A DNA stretch of 64,000 nt, taken from the NCBI GenBank assembly GCA_003260075.1, contig QLIY01000894.1, positions 1 through 64,000 of the forward strand. Reading direction: 5' to 3'. The stretch comes from Phallusia mammillata. Its lineage: Eukaryota > Chordata > Ascidiacea > Phlebobranchia > Ascidiidae. Of the stretch, positions 24,448 to 35,700 are shown one piece after another (the stretch's first letter is position 1; each line of letters opens with the position of its first letter). The notes below the pieces were generated by a model. The model ran no database searches. It had not been told where the DNA came from and saw only the letters and a program-made list of their open reading frames with translations. The position numbers and the translations under genes were made by a program.

Positions 24448-27400
24448 TTGCAATCTATAATGCAGACCTGCACAACAACATCTAAAAGTGGCTGCATGCA
24501 ACACACCTTAAATTCTTTAATGTTGGTGCGAGGAATTTAATTTAAATATCGGGTAATGGTATCTTTTGGAAACAGGCCCACCCTTCTTTGAATTCGTTGT
24601 TTTTCATCAATAGACATTGGTTAAAATTGTAGCATTTTTTGCGTAGAGTAGAGGTAATTGATTTCGTACGTGAAAGCAACCATGCAACACCAAAACAATC
24701 ATAGAACCCCCCCCCCCATAGCAAAACGTGCTTCAGTCTGTTTTCCACATTGTTTTGCAAATAGTCTATAATGACACAATTTCTTTGTCTGGTGTTGGCA
24801 AGTTTGCTGTTTTACTTTGAGGACATATGAAAAAGAAAGGTTCGCTGAATTTAACGACCATTCAGATTTTTAGTAATTTGTTACACGAGGTTTGCAATAA
24901 ACGTGTCAAATACAGCCCACTCTTAATTGTTCAGTTATTGCGCCTAAAGTGAGGTCACCTTGGACCGATCTAGATTCGTGAAACAGGGCTTTGCAATCTA
25001 TAATGCAGACCTGCACAACAACATCTAAAAGTGGCTGCTGGCAACACACCTTAAATTCTTTAATGTTGGTGCGAGGAATTTAATTTCAATATCGGGTAAT
25101 GGTATCTTTCGGTAACGGGCCAACCCTTCTTCGAATTCGTTGTTTTTCATCATTAGACATTGGTTAAAATTGTAGCATTTTTTGCGTAGAGGTAAATGAT
25201 TTCGTACGTGAAAGAAATGATAGCAACCATGCAACACCAAAACAATAATAGAAGTAAGGAATATCATCGCAGTGTAAAATTAAGATATTGATGAATGGTA
25301 AAAGTCACTATTGGTATTGGATATGCACCTACACTGTATCATGATTGATATACCGGAGAACATACGGTGGTTCGGAATTGGCTGCTGGGTGCAGTGTAAG
25401 AGTACTCACCTTCGACTAGTCCCATTCCCAGTTCACCCGGAGTAAAACGCTGGTCGCTCGTCAAACCAACGTACATACGCTGTTTAATCGTCTCAATGTG
25501 TTCGGCATGAGTAGCATCAGTGCCTGGTGGTTTTAAAAGTCAAGTTGTCCAAAACTATTTAATACTAATATGTTTGCGAAAAACGCTAATACACTTGGTA
25601 AATGTTTATTAGCAACTTTAAACTTTCAGTCGCCCAACATTTTTACGACGCACCTATTCCGTGTTTATCCATTAGTGCGATTAAATCAGCTTCTGTGAGG
25701 AGCGGGGGTGCACTGGTCTGGCCCGATGTTTTTTCAATCGAGGTCGGCTCAAACTCGTCACCCACATCATACACAGGTATCACCTACAAAAGCAGACAAA
25801 ATGTTAGCCAAAAAGCTTCCACACTTCATAAGATATATATACTTAGATACCTTACGATTCAAAGGCAAAGTTTTGAACACAACGTCAATAGGGTCAAGTT
25901 CATGAAAAACATTAGGTCAGTCGTTTTTTGTCTGATTTTGTGTGTGAACTTGAATCAATTAACATAAGGTTCATTATAGTCTTCATCCAAACTTTTTACC
26001 TTGGCGTTCCACTTTTCGTAAATGTAGACCTCCAGATAGTTCTTGGCGATAATCATCAGACCGTGCGCGGAAAACTTCTCGCCACCGAGCTCAATTTCTA
26101 CAGTAGTCTCATGTCCCTGCAAAGCCAGAACACAAGTCACTGAAGATTTTTTTCACACATTATCGTAAAAATAACAAAACAAAAAAAATACTCGGACTTG
26201 AGCTGATAAAAAACAAACAGGCCCTAATCATTGTTGAATAAAGCTTGTATTCAGGGACTATATAGGCAGGCATATTAAGTAAGAGAATCGCAAATAAAAG
26301 CTTTACCTGTGCATCGCGCTGGCAGCACGCCAAGAAATGTCGAGTGATCAACTCATAGACCTTCGCTTCGTTTCCCTGCAATTGATGGTTTGTGTTACCG
26401 TTTTCGCGCGTTACTTTAACAAACACGCACCGTTAGGTTATTGGTGAACTTGGTTGGGTGAATAGGGGGATGGGCCTTGTCTGTCTTATTTCCGTTCCGT
26501 GGGGTCGGACCCATTTCAATCAATCTTTGAGCGAATCCGCCCCACGCTGGATGTTGGGTTTGTTCCTCAATGAGTCGTTCCAGGCCAATGTCTTTAGGAA
26601 AGATGTTAGTTTCCGTTCGTGGGTAGCTGATGTACCTACGTAAACAGAAATGAGATTATTCGCAAACAATTTTTTGGTTCGCTTGGCGTTTTGGGTACCC
26701 CACTTGCAGTCAACTTTGGCGGTTTCTGTTAACAAGACTCCCTCGCTGGTAACCGTCTATTTTAAACATGTTATTAATCGTGCTCATAAGACACCAGCAC
26801 GTCTACCCCAACTGGCCATTTTTTTACCGTTGATACAAAAGGAAAATTTTGACTGCAAAAAGTGATGTGAGAAAACAGGTCATTCAAGCAGCAGGCAATA
26901 TTTGTGGCTTGAAAAAAAGGTTCGTGGTTCCCGGTGCTTTGCCCCCCCCCCGTCAACTTTGGCGGTTTCTGTTAACAAGACTCCCTCGCTGGTAACCGTA
27001 TATTTTAAACATGTTATTAATCGTGCTCATAAGACACGAGCACATCTACCCCAACTGGCCATTTTTTACACTTGATACAAAACAAAACCTTGACTGCAAA
27101 AAGTGATGTGAGAAAACAGGTCATTTAAGCAGCAGGCAATATATGTGGCTTGAAAAAAAAGGTTCGTGGTTCCCGGTGCTGTTGGGGCCAATCGTTCGCA
27201 AAACAAATTAGTTCCGAGAGTCGTACCTAAAAAACTCATGTAGGTTGCACATGAAGCACATGATACAGGTGTCATTAAGTACTATCTGCGGTACCTTGGT
27301 GCACTTAGTTGCGACAGAACAACCCAATGCCGCAAACCACATTAACGTCTGTATGACTAATTTGAAAGCACGAACGTACCTTGACGCTCAGCAAAACAAT

Positions 27401-29924
27401 ACCTGGCTTAGTTTGCGACCGCTGCTTTATGTGAGTACTGTTAAAATTTATTGACAGCAACCAGATCGAACGTACCCCTGTGTGTAAAGTTTTTCGGCGA
27501 TCTTCATAGTTTCTTTGGCGTTAATTCTCAACTTTCGTGATGCGAGTTTTTCTAGTTCCACCGTTTCAAGAGCGACGGGCCGCCATTTGCTTTTAGGTCG
27601 ACTTGATACATCAACCACAGTTGCGATAGCTGGTGGTTCTACGCAGTTATCATAGATGACTTCACACGCCAGCTCATCAAAGAGCCTGTGCCGTTTCCAT
27701 GTAAACATGACAGTGATATCATTCTCAGAGTCTTCTTGTTGCTTGGTGTGCGAAACTGTCAAATATCAAATCCAACAACATTTATGCTCCATTATTTTAA
27801 CTAAATGTCTTTCTATTTTTGATGTAATCATGGAATTTTAAACATTTGTTTCGAAACAAACGTTTAGTTAAATGAGTTAAGTTAAGTTTATTTCGCCGGG
27901 TAAATCAATTGTAGTAGCACAATTGCACTAAAATATTGACCTTGTCAGAAATAGCTGCACAACATTGAGACCTTATAAAGTGCTACAAATTATAAGGCAC
28001 AATTGGTGTAAAGATGGTAAACACTCTACAGCTACATGTTTGCAAAGCGTAATGGGGCAGGGACTCAGATTACAGGTGGGGGTAGTGGTGTTAGGAACTT
28101 AAATAAATAATGCTGGCCCTACAGGCAGTTAAAAGCTGTATTACATTACATTACTATGCCATCAACTACTCCTTTATCAAATGACTGAAGTGTTACAACC
28201 GCATTGCTTAAATTTTTGGCATACCATACCTTCTATTTTCCAAAATGGTTCAGACTGAAACTGTTCCCTTGCCTTATATCGCTCAACAACAAAACCCAAA
28301 GTTGGAAACTGGCAAGGTCCGTAACTTATTAGTTTGTCTGCCAGCACATTTGGAAAAACCTTTTGTAAGCGAAGAGTCTGAAACCTTGTAAATGCGGCAC
28401 CTTTAAAAAATGCACAAGAAAACTTAAGGATTTTGTAAAGTTGATTTCAGGAGTGTGAAATCTTAAACAAGAGTAGCTATACAAAGTGACTAGCAGTTTA
28501 AATGCATTGTATGTTATTTAACAAGACTTTAGAACTTACCAATTCTGAGGTCAAGCTCCTGCCTGACATCAACTGCATCACTTACATTTCTGTCTGGAGG
28601 AACAAGATTCCTACATGCGGACTTAATAGACCTAAAAACAAAATGATTAAACACTTATTACCTTTTAATTCCAGGAAATGTTTTGTTGTGTAAAATCAAG
28701 AAAAGTCATTAACTGTTCGACATTTAACATTATGATAAAAAAGCTGGTTTTAAGGAAATTTAGCATACCAGCCCTACAAGTCTTTCCTACCTGTCTGTTA
28801 TTTCAGAGAACTTTGCACGATGCACTTCAATGCTTGGCTTAATATTCTTACAAATGTTGATAATTTCAAATCCAATGTTTTCCCCTTCCCTGTCACAATC
28901 AGTCCATATCACGAGTGCCTGACAGGACCTTACTTCCTTTTCCAGTGTTCTCTGTGACATATATAATATTTTAAACATTGTCCCAAACAACATCCCAACA
29001 ACAAGGTATTAAATTTCATAAAAACGAACAAAGACATCACCTTTATGTTGTACATGTTCTCAGTGACACATTTCTCTAGTTCAGCATTAAACAGTGATAG
29101 TGGGTGGCATGAATGCCTGCAACAGATAAGTAACATGTAAAGTCAACAATCTTTTCATATTGTAAGTTATCAAATTACCATTTTCGATAGCTGCCAACAA
29201 ACTCATAGTTTTGAAGATGTCCAGAGAGTGATGTCATGACCATGTTACAATTGCGATTCAGCATATGATAATCAAATTCATACACTTTGTTGTACTTTGA
29301 AAACCCTTCCCTCTGCATGGTAAGAGTGACTTTAACTTTGGTTTAATTAACCAGAAATTGTTATGCAACTGTTCTCATAAAGTTGGGTTATTGGCAATAA
29401 AAATAGTTATACTTCATGTTACCACATGTAAATTACATCAGATAGTGTTATTTAAAATACAAACCCTCACCTAACCTGAATAGCTCTAACAGTCAGTGTT
29501 TCAAAAGTCCGCAAATTATGATTTCCAGAAAAGCTTATTCAAGTCCTTTACAACTTACTACGTTTTGATAACATGTGTAAACATGTGGTATTTAGTACTA
29601 CTGATACCTGAGCAGTAGATTTAAATTACAACAAAGTTTTATTTGCAGCCGCATTTGACAAACAATGTTATGATCTGCAATGTAACTTTTAGTGGCCGTT
29701 TAACACTTTTTTATATGGGCCAGTATGTGACCTCTGACATGGGGTGGTTAGGTAAAAAAATATGCTGTGTCATTAAAGTTTGTTGACCTATGATTTGCAA
29801 AATAAATAAGCTAAACAGTTACCCATTGAGAGTGTTGTCCAGACAAGATAGCTGATATTCTTTTTGCAGCATCATTCTTCTCTGCCACATTTAAAACTTT
29901 GTAGAATGAAGATTGACGAGGCAT
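18688..29924 (-). CDS. TOP3A: DNA topoisomerase III alpha
   Basis: Type IA topoisomerase that relaxes DNA and dissolves double Holliday junctions with BLM/RMI, and also acts in mitochondria. Exons 5' to 3': 29924-29823, 29312-29179, 29116-29041, 28951-28791, 28631-28540, 28400-28230, 27755-27476, 26635-26431, 26375-26307, 26116-26000, 25783-25654, 25523-25410, 24002-23837, 21797-21654, 21586-21464, 20935-20828, about 20277-20145, about 20030-19763, 19530-19358, 18866-18688; roughly 980 aa. Seen: N-terminal toprim start (VAEKNDAAKRISAIL), toprim metal site WTDCDREGENIGFEI, catalytic tyrosine in YISYPRTETN (exon 8), Cys zinc repeats (CPSCGK; CMGFPNC; CSEPICIGGC), two GRF zinc fingers (exons 18 and 19, CDFFTWAD and CGFFEWAD), and a terminal CCHC knuckle (CSICHTIGHTKRGC). 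The start is MPRQSSFYKVLNVAEKND; no mitochondrial leader is visible. The Gly/Ser linker between exons 17 and 18 is broken by two filler runs and a misplaced fragment. Confidence 0.95.
20030..20144. repeat. Misplaced fragment between two C runs inside TOP3A linker
   Basis: C runs at 20030-20039 and 20129-20144 enclose an 89-bp fragment (20040-20128) that is a near copy of 20457-20540. It splits the Gly/Ser linker coding sequence, so the reading frame across it cannot be trusted. Confidence 0.8.
21848..22158. repeat. Duplicated 150-bp block joined by 11 C
   Basis: Copies 21848-21999 and 22011-22158 in a TOP3A intron. The right copy lacks a few bases present in the left one, as expected for two alleles. 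Confidence 0.85.
22148..22948. mobile_element. hAT element with 8-bp target duplication
   Basis: Ends CAGACTTGGA and TCCAAGTCTG, flanked by TTTAATAG on both sides (22140-22147 and 22949-22956). Subterminal TTCTAGTT-type words recur at both ends. 801 bp including an 11-C filler (22242-22252). No transposase frame seen. Confidence 0.8.
23010..23826. mobile_element. Older hAT-like MITE, interrupted and assembled in duplicate
   Basis: Related to 15113-15320 (GGAAGGGATTTACTTT, TAAATGATCTTTGTA, and an end reading GTGAACCACTG). Interrupted by the younger element at 23428-23604 and by three C fillers (23286-23295, 23397-23406, 23693-23705) with repeated flanks. Confidence 0.5.
23296..25248. repeat. 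Scrambled filler-joined duplications around TOP3A exon 13
   Basis: 23296-23396 copies 24718-24820; 23924-24156 is repeated at 24167-24397 and includes part of exon 13; 24448-24706 copies about 24990-25248. C fillers lie at 24157-24166, 24398-24447 (50 nt) and 24707-24717. The local order is unreliable. Confidence 0.8.
23428..23604. mobile_element. Nested hAT MITE with 8-bp target duplication
   Basis: Ends CAGGGGTCGGCAACC and GGTTGCAGACCCCTG, 177 bp, flanked by GTTTAGCA (23420-23427 and 23605-23612). Partial extra copies at about 23147-23285 and 23706-23724 come from the filler-joined duplications. Confidence 0.8.
26709..27180. repeat. Duplicated 230-bp block joined by 10 C
   Basis: Copies 26709-26941 and 26952-27180 in a TOP3A intron; filler 26942-26951. 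Confidence 0.85.
27870..28160. repeat. Possible retroposon remnant ending in ATTAC repeats
   Basis: TOP3A intron sequence without coding signal, bounded by GTTAAGTTAAG on the left and a short (ATTAC)n run on the right. Suggestive of a retroposon tail, no more. Confidence 0.25.
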
Positions 29925-30707
29925 GGTAGATAAAAACGTCTTTGCACATGAGCAAAGAGTAAAAAATGTTTTAGTGCAAGTGAACATAAAATAGACTTGT
30001 TCTGATCACCAGATGTCCTATCAAATGATATTGATAAAATATAGGTGAAATCCAATTCTAACACATGTGTAAAAAATAGTAACCAGAATCTACAGAACAA
30101 ATTTTAAATGTCAAAGATTAAGAGCGCTACTATATCTTATAACATCAGGCGGTCTAAAATAAGTATAGAAAGTTTTTAACGGGCAAAACTTTTGTAGAGA
30201 ACTTGTATGCCCTAATGCCCTCATTGATGAACGGTAGTACAAGTTTGCATTTTGTAGAACGAAAGTATGTCACTCTAATATTACAGCTGCAAGTCACATG
30301 AACTTTGTGAAGAACAAAACAAGTCATTAAAACTGTTTCAAGGTCCCAAACCTCTAGGATCTAGGTCTTAGACTCGACTCAGATAACGTGACTTTACAGT
30401 TTCCACTGTTCACTCCAAAGTCTTCAAAAAAAAACTCCACAATATTGATTTCTCCCGCTCATAAGGTAAATACGGGAAAGCCCCAGCTTTAGCAAAATAC
30501 AATAAAAATCGTTTTTCTTTTTTGTGGCCAAATTAAAATGTTGAAAAGAACACGAAAAAATACTTTAAAGGCCCCCAAAAAATATAGGCCTCAGAAATTA
30601 GACGGTGTAAAATTTAAAAGTGTTTGTATTTTCAAGAAATTTTAAAAAATAAGGTGCAGATGTACATTTTGCTGATTTCCATGGAATAATTGTCACATAG
30701 TTTTTAG

Positions 30708-30952
30708 CCAGTCTGCAGAACATGGCAGTTCCCGACGAGATCTCGTGCGTGCAGGACCAACATTTCCCGCATGCACGACCCGTTCGCGTGCAAGGCCAAT
30801 TTCAGCAGGCACAAAACAAGTAAAATAGGTCAAGGCAGTACAATTAAATTCCTGTCGTGGGAATTTTCCGTGTGCAACCCCCCAAAATTGGCGTGCAAAA
30901 TTTTTTTTTCAAAAAATAATCGTGCGTGCAGCTGCCACACTCTACAGACTGG
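30708..30952. mobile_element. hAT-like MITE (family B) with 8-bp target duplication
   Basis: Ends CCAGTCTGCAGAACATGGCA and, inverted, TGCCACACTCTACAGACTGG; 245 bp; flanked by GTTTTTAG (30700-30707 and 30953-30960). Related copies at 38700-38829 and, truncated, about 49700-49790. Confidence 0.8.
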
Positions 30953-31803
30953 GTTTTTAGAAATTCTTTGAAACGGAAGACAACTTGGTTTTTGTTAAAA
31001 AGGAGGACATGTCCTCCAAAAAAAGGAAGTATACACCGTCCGTCTACATTCTTAATAGGCTTTTTTTCATGTTCTTTTCAACAATGTGTCGTCCTTTCGC
31101 GGGATGGAAATATTGTAGGCCTAGTATATTATATTGCATCTATTTTTTGTAAATCATCTACATAAAGCAAAAAATCACACTATATCGAACTGGCAAATAA
31201 CTCTAAATAATCGCATAACTTTACTATTGCTGAAAGAAGAGGATTAAACTTATTTGGTTCAAAAGTCACTTCACATCTTAAAGTTGATTGTAACAGCGAA
31301 ATAATTACAACTATCAAAATCTCTTCCAATGGTTCTCAATTTTTTTCTTCCAACAATACGACTGCAATAAACAGTCCCCCTTGCAGAGAATACGTGTGTT
31401 TCGGCTACAAAAACTTGCATCGCAAAACCTTGGATACATTAGGTTCGAAAAAGCAGTCAATTTAACGATACCCCCCTCATTTATGTATCTTGCGGTGTTT
31501 CCGTAACCCTCCCCGTTTACTGCAGTTTAAACAGACAAAATGACACACGTAATAAATGCGTAATGGAAGTGTTTTTTATGTTCTTGGCATCGTAATTCTA
31601 CTGCATGTGCAATTTATGCTTAGGCTACACGTAAATACTTGATATCGTAAACCAAAATCCATGTAGGGGAAAGCGGGGTATAATGGGACACTTTAGCGGA
31701 AACCGTCGTAGCTTCGTTAACACTGGTAATATTGAACCCAAACTTACATGACAGGTAGCCTAGTTTAATTTATCTACTACAGAAACCACCCCCAATAGCC
31801 AAG

Positions 31804-31898
<95 letters not shown>
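31804..31898. other. 95-nt C run
   Basis: Longest homopolymer in the window, between TOP3A and UBN. No obvious duplicated flank. Most likely filler for an unsequenced gap. Confidence 0.6.
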
Positions 31899-32118
31899 AT
31901 GGGTGGGGTAAAATGAGGTTTTGTCATACTGCACTAAAATGCAAAAGAGCAAAATAGCAAGTAGGCCTTTGTATTTGTCACAATTGACCCTCCCATTAAA
32001 CTTTCGGCCGGCGCCTATAGCCACATTTGTCCAAATCGTGTCCAAGCAATTTAAAAGGTTATGTTGTATTGTTGACTAGTCCTGCCTTCACTGGTGGTGT
32101 AAAGTGCTTCCGTTATAG

Positions 32119-32379
32119 CAGTGTTTCTCAACTGGTGGTCCACTAAATTTAGTGAAAAACTATACATGATTACATATTACATGTTAAAAAAGTATCAAAA
32201 TGTTAGCTGTTGATAATTGTATCTCACTTCTTGAAAATCGATTTAAAGAATTAAGTTATGATTCAAGGCCAAATGGTTGTTTCGCATGCGTACTTCAATC
32301 ATTAAAAAAATGAAATGGTCCACGATATCATATTTACTGGGCCGGTGGTCCATGGCCGGAAACGAGTTGAGAACCACTG
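32119..32379. mobile_element. hAT MITE with imperfect target duplication
   Basis: Ends CAGTGTTTCTCAACTGGTGG and GAGTTGAGAACCACTG, 261 bp. Flanks CGTTATAG and CGTTGCAG match at 6 of 8 bases. Same family as 17134-17235. Confidence 0.65.
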
Positions 32380-32749
32380 CGTTGCAGGGAACCACTTTAC
32401 AAAATACATTTTCCGGGCTACATCTGTTTATTACCAAACTGTTTTCACACAACCTTACGCCTATTTTGGAAGTATGTTTTGTGTTCGTTTATTCACACGT
32501 TACAAAAATCACAAATTAATTTCGTAGTGGATAACCACTAGAAACACTAAATTCCGCTGACTGAACGGCTTGAAAATTTTTTTAATGATCACTTAGTTTC
32601 CCTCAACTTCTACTGGCGATCAAAATGTGTGTTCAAGTTGGGTGAAATAATCACGTATAAGTGACAATAGAAAACATTGATTCATCGTCTATTTCCTGTA
32701 ACAACGTAAACAGGGTTTAGTTATAATGTTTAACAAAGTCAAAATACAG

Positions 32750-35700
32750 TTAGTGCTCCATACCCTGCAGATGGGCGGAAAGAAGAGCGTCCATTGCTGC
32801 CTTGTCTCGATCCAACTGACTGGTAGGACCCTTTAAGCAGAGAAAATTGTAATTTGCATTAAAAAAGCTGATGTAAAAAATAGTCTTCCTCCTAATCAGT
32901 TGAATATTTAAAAAAAAAACAGGGCGAGAGCATAAATCCATTCTTTATATCTACAGAATTATAAAGTTCGCCTTAAACAAATAGGCATCGTCAGTTTTTG
33001 TAAAAGCATTAAAAGAGTCCTTATGTTTCCGACTACACACTGTCAATAAAAGAAATAGCATTTGACCTTCCAGCAATAAACAACCTTCAATGGCGAGTTG
33101 CATGGTCAGGTGCAAAGAAATAAAAGCCCTCACCTTTGTCAACGGGGTGTTTGGCAGCTGATTAAACTTTAGAAAAGCGTCCGTCGGAAAGCTGGCGTGG
33201 GAAGGTGATGTTTTGCTGGGAAGCGGTGAGATAGCCGAGCTGCGTGGAACCGACATGGAACCTACACTAAATGGGCTCGAAGCTGCAATGCTAACGGGGT
33301 TATGATAAGGATAAACTGGTGTCGTAAAGGAAGACGAAGAGATTTGGGTTTGCGGTGCATGAGCGGTGCTCACCCCATGTGCAATCGACACATGCTTTAA
33401 AGGCACTTGAGGCAAAGGCGATGTATTACCTTTCATGTACATTATATCGCTTGGAGAGCGTGATATAGCGTGCGTCGTGTGCACCATAGAGTATCGTCCA
33501 CCCGGTGGGGCAGTTGGTGCAACAAAAGTTTGTTTCTTTTGCGACTCGTTTGTTTTCGAGACAGTGGAATTGTGGCCGGAGCTTCTTGGCGAAGTGTCGA
33601 TGTACCGCACGGCGCCATTTACAGAGTGTGATTTCTGCGTCTCGCCTGTTGCCCCAGTAGCAGCAGACGGGGTTTTGTGCATGGAGGCATGCTTAGGTTG
33701 TCGCGATTTGCTACTAACAAAAGGTTCGGTGGCCGGGGATCGTGCCACATAAGTCTTTGCGACCCCTGATGACACAGGGCTCGTCTTTTTGCTCGTTGCT
33801 ACAGTGGGTTTGAACGTATCTGGTTTCGACTGCGGCGACGATTTAGGTAGATTACGGTTGAAAGAAGGAGAAGTCTGCTGAAGCTGATTTTGCAGAACAG
33901 CTTGTTGCATTTTTATAAAGTTTGCCATATTGTCTACGGAACTGCCGCCCATTTGAGGGCTGGACATCAACGGCGGGAACCGCATAGATGAGAAAACGTC
34001 GAGCATTTGCTTGTCCATGGTCATCTGCGTTGCAGTTGGAGGTAACATCATTGCATATTTCAACAAGTCCGAATTATATTGGTCGAGAACAGCGGACTGC
34101 GAATGGGAACCAGGTGCCTTTGTCTTTTTTGTTTGTACCTTGCTAATCGACTGGCTAGACGCGCTAGGCATATGCGAGGGTTTCGTGACTGTATTTGTTT
34201 CATGCTTGGTGTCTCTAGTAGGAGGTATAACAGGTTTTGAAACGCTTGCTACTGACGGCTTGACATTAGCTTCGTGCCAGACCTTAATTGTCCTATCATC
34301 GACATGTGGCAGCTTTGGCGCATCCTTGACTGCACCAACAGGCTGGAACGAGCCTTTATTAGTTTCTTTCGCCAAAGAAGTAGTTTTTACAGGAACCGTT
34401 CGCTTTTGAGCAGCCGCTTCGCGTTGCGCACTTGCAATGGCACGATGCATTAGGTCCGACTGCTTCTGACCTGCCAGCTTCTCCGCCACTGGGTCGCAAT
34501 CGAGGTTCATGCTCACACACAGGCCGCTGTCGGGTTTGTGATCCCGGAATAGCTGCTTTGAAGCCTTGGTAGCAGAAAAACTGTCGGATTCATTGGAAGA
34601 CCTAAATGTGCTGCTGTTTGAGGCGGGAGCGGGAGATGTGGAAGCAAAGTTGTTTCCAAGTTTTTTCTCTGTCTTTGTGGTCGTGAGAGTCTTTTTACTT
34701 GCGCCAACCACTACATCAAAAATTCAAAGTAAATTTAAAACGTGCATTTTGATGTGAATTTGCTAAAGTTTTAATGCAACGACGACATAGTACTTACTTT
34801 TCTTTTGCTTGGGTCTGTAAAACAAACACATGCATGAGTAATTTAGGATGATAAGTGTCCAAGCATGACAAGTACGTAAAGGATACTTACAAACTTCCCG
34901 TAAGGTGTCCATGGCATTCACGACTTTCTTTAAACAACGTACGTGCTTGCATCCAACCCTTGGGCCACAGATATTTCACTTCGTTTTCAAAGAAATTCTA
35001 AACATTAAAAAAAATGATTTATAATGTAGATGTCGGCGCAACGTCAATATAATTTTTCATTATCATTTTTTTACCTTGAGATGTTCTTCAGCAGTTTGGT
35101 TTGTTCTCTGTTTACTTTCAAATTGCTCCAGTTTAATTTTTACCACATTGTGCAAAAGTTCCCTGCAAACATCAAAAAGTTAAAAAATTCAAAGGTGTTT
35201 TGTGTTGACCAGAGCAAAGGTACCCACCGAAGTTTTTCGCTCCACTTAAACTTTCTGCGTGGGGCATAAGTCCGCTTGGTTTTTTCTTCACCCTGTGCCT
35301 GTGTTCCTGTCCCGTCATCATCCTCATCAGTGGATGCAGCCAGTGCTGCTCTGTCATCACTCCTACATCAACAGAGAATTGTTAATGCATATTCTATCAA
35401 CTAGCCATGGCCCAAAATACCTCTACTATTAACCTAATTAGGATCAACTACAACCAGTTGAAATAGACAACAGTCATACTTGGCAAGTTGTTGTGCAGCA
35501 CATTCGTGATCATATCTTGCAATTTGTTCATTCATCACACCGTCTATTTCCTTCTTTAACAGTTCAAGTGGTTGCTTTAAACTTTCATCCTGTAAACATA
35601 AAACATTTTACACCGTGTTAACAAATATTTCAGATTTCACACAATAAAGTACAGAAAAACAACAACTTAATCTTCAACTACACATTTAATCTGCAATTTT

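Larger units (their letters stand above)
29925..32749. other. Intergenic region between TOP3A and UBN
   Basis: 2.8 kb without a recognised gene. Contains the TOP3A upstream region, an Ac-type hAT MITE (30708-30952), a 95-nt C run (31804-31898) and a Buster-type hAT MITE (32119-32379). Confidence 0.5.

Noticed and set aside
31770..32045. Glycine-rich open frame
   Set aside because: It is translation of the 95-nt C run; the same applies to the frames over the G runs at 49792 and 53517.
32951..33133. C-terminal extension of the long ubinuclein frame
   Set aside because: The exon ends at a good donor at 33134 and the short exon 32830-32750 supplies a conserved-looking end, so the read-through is intron.
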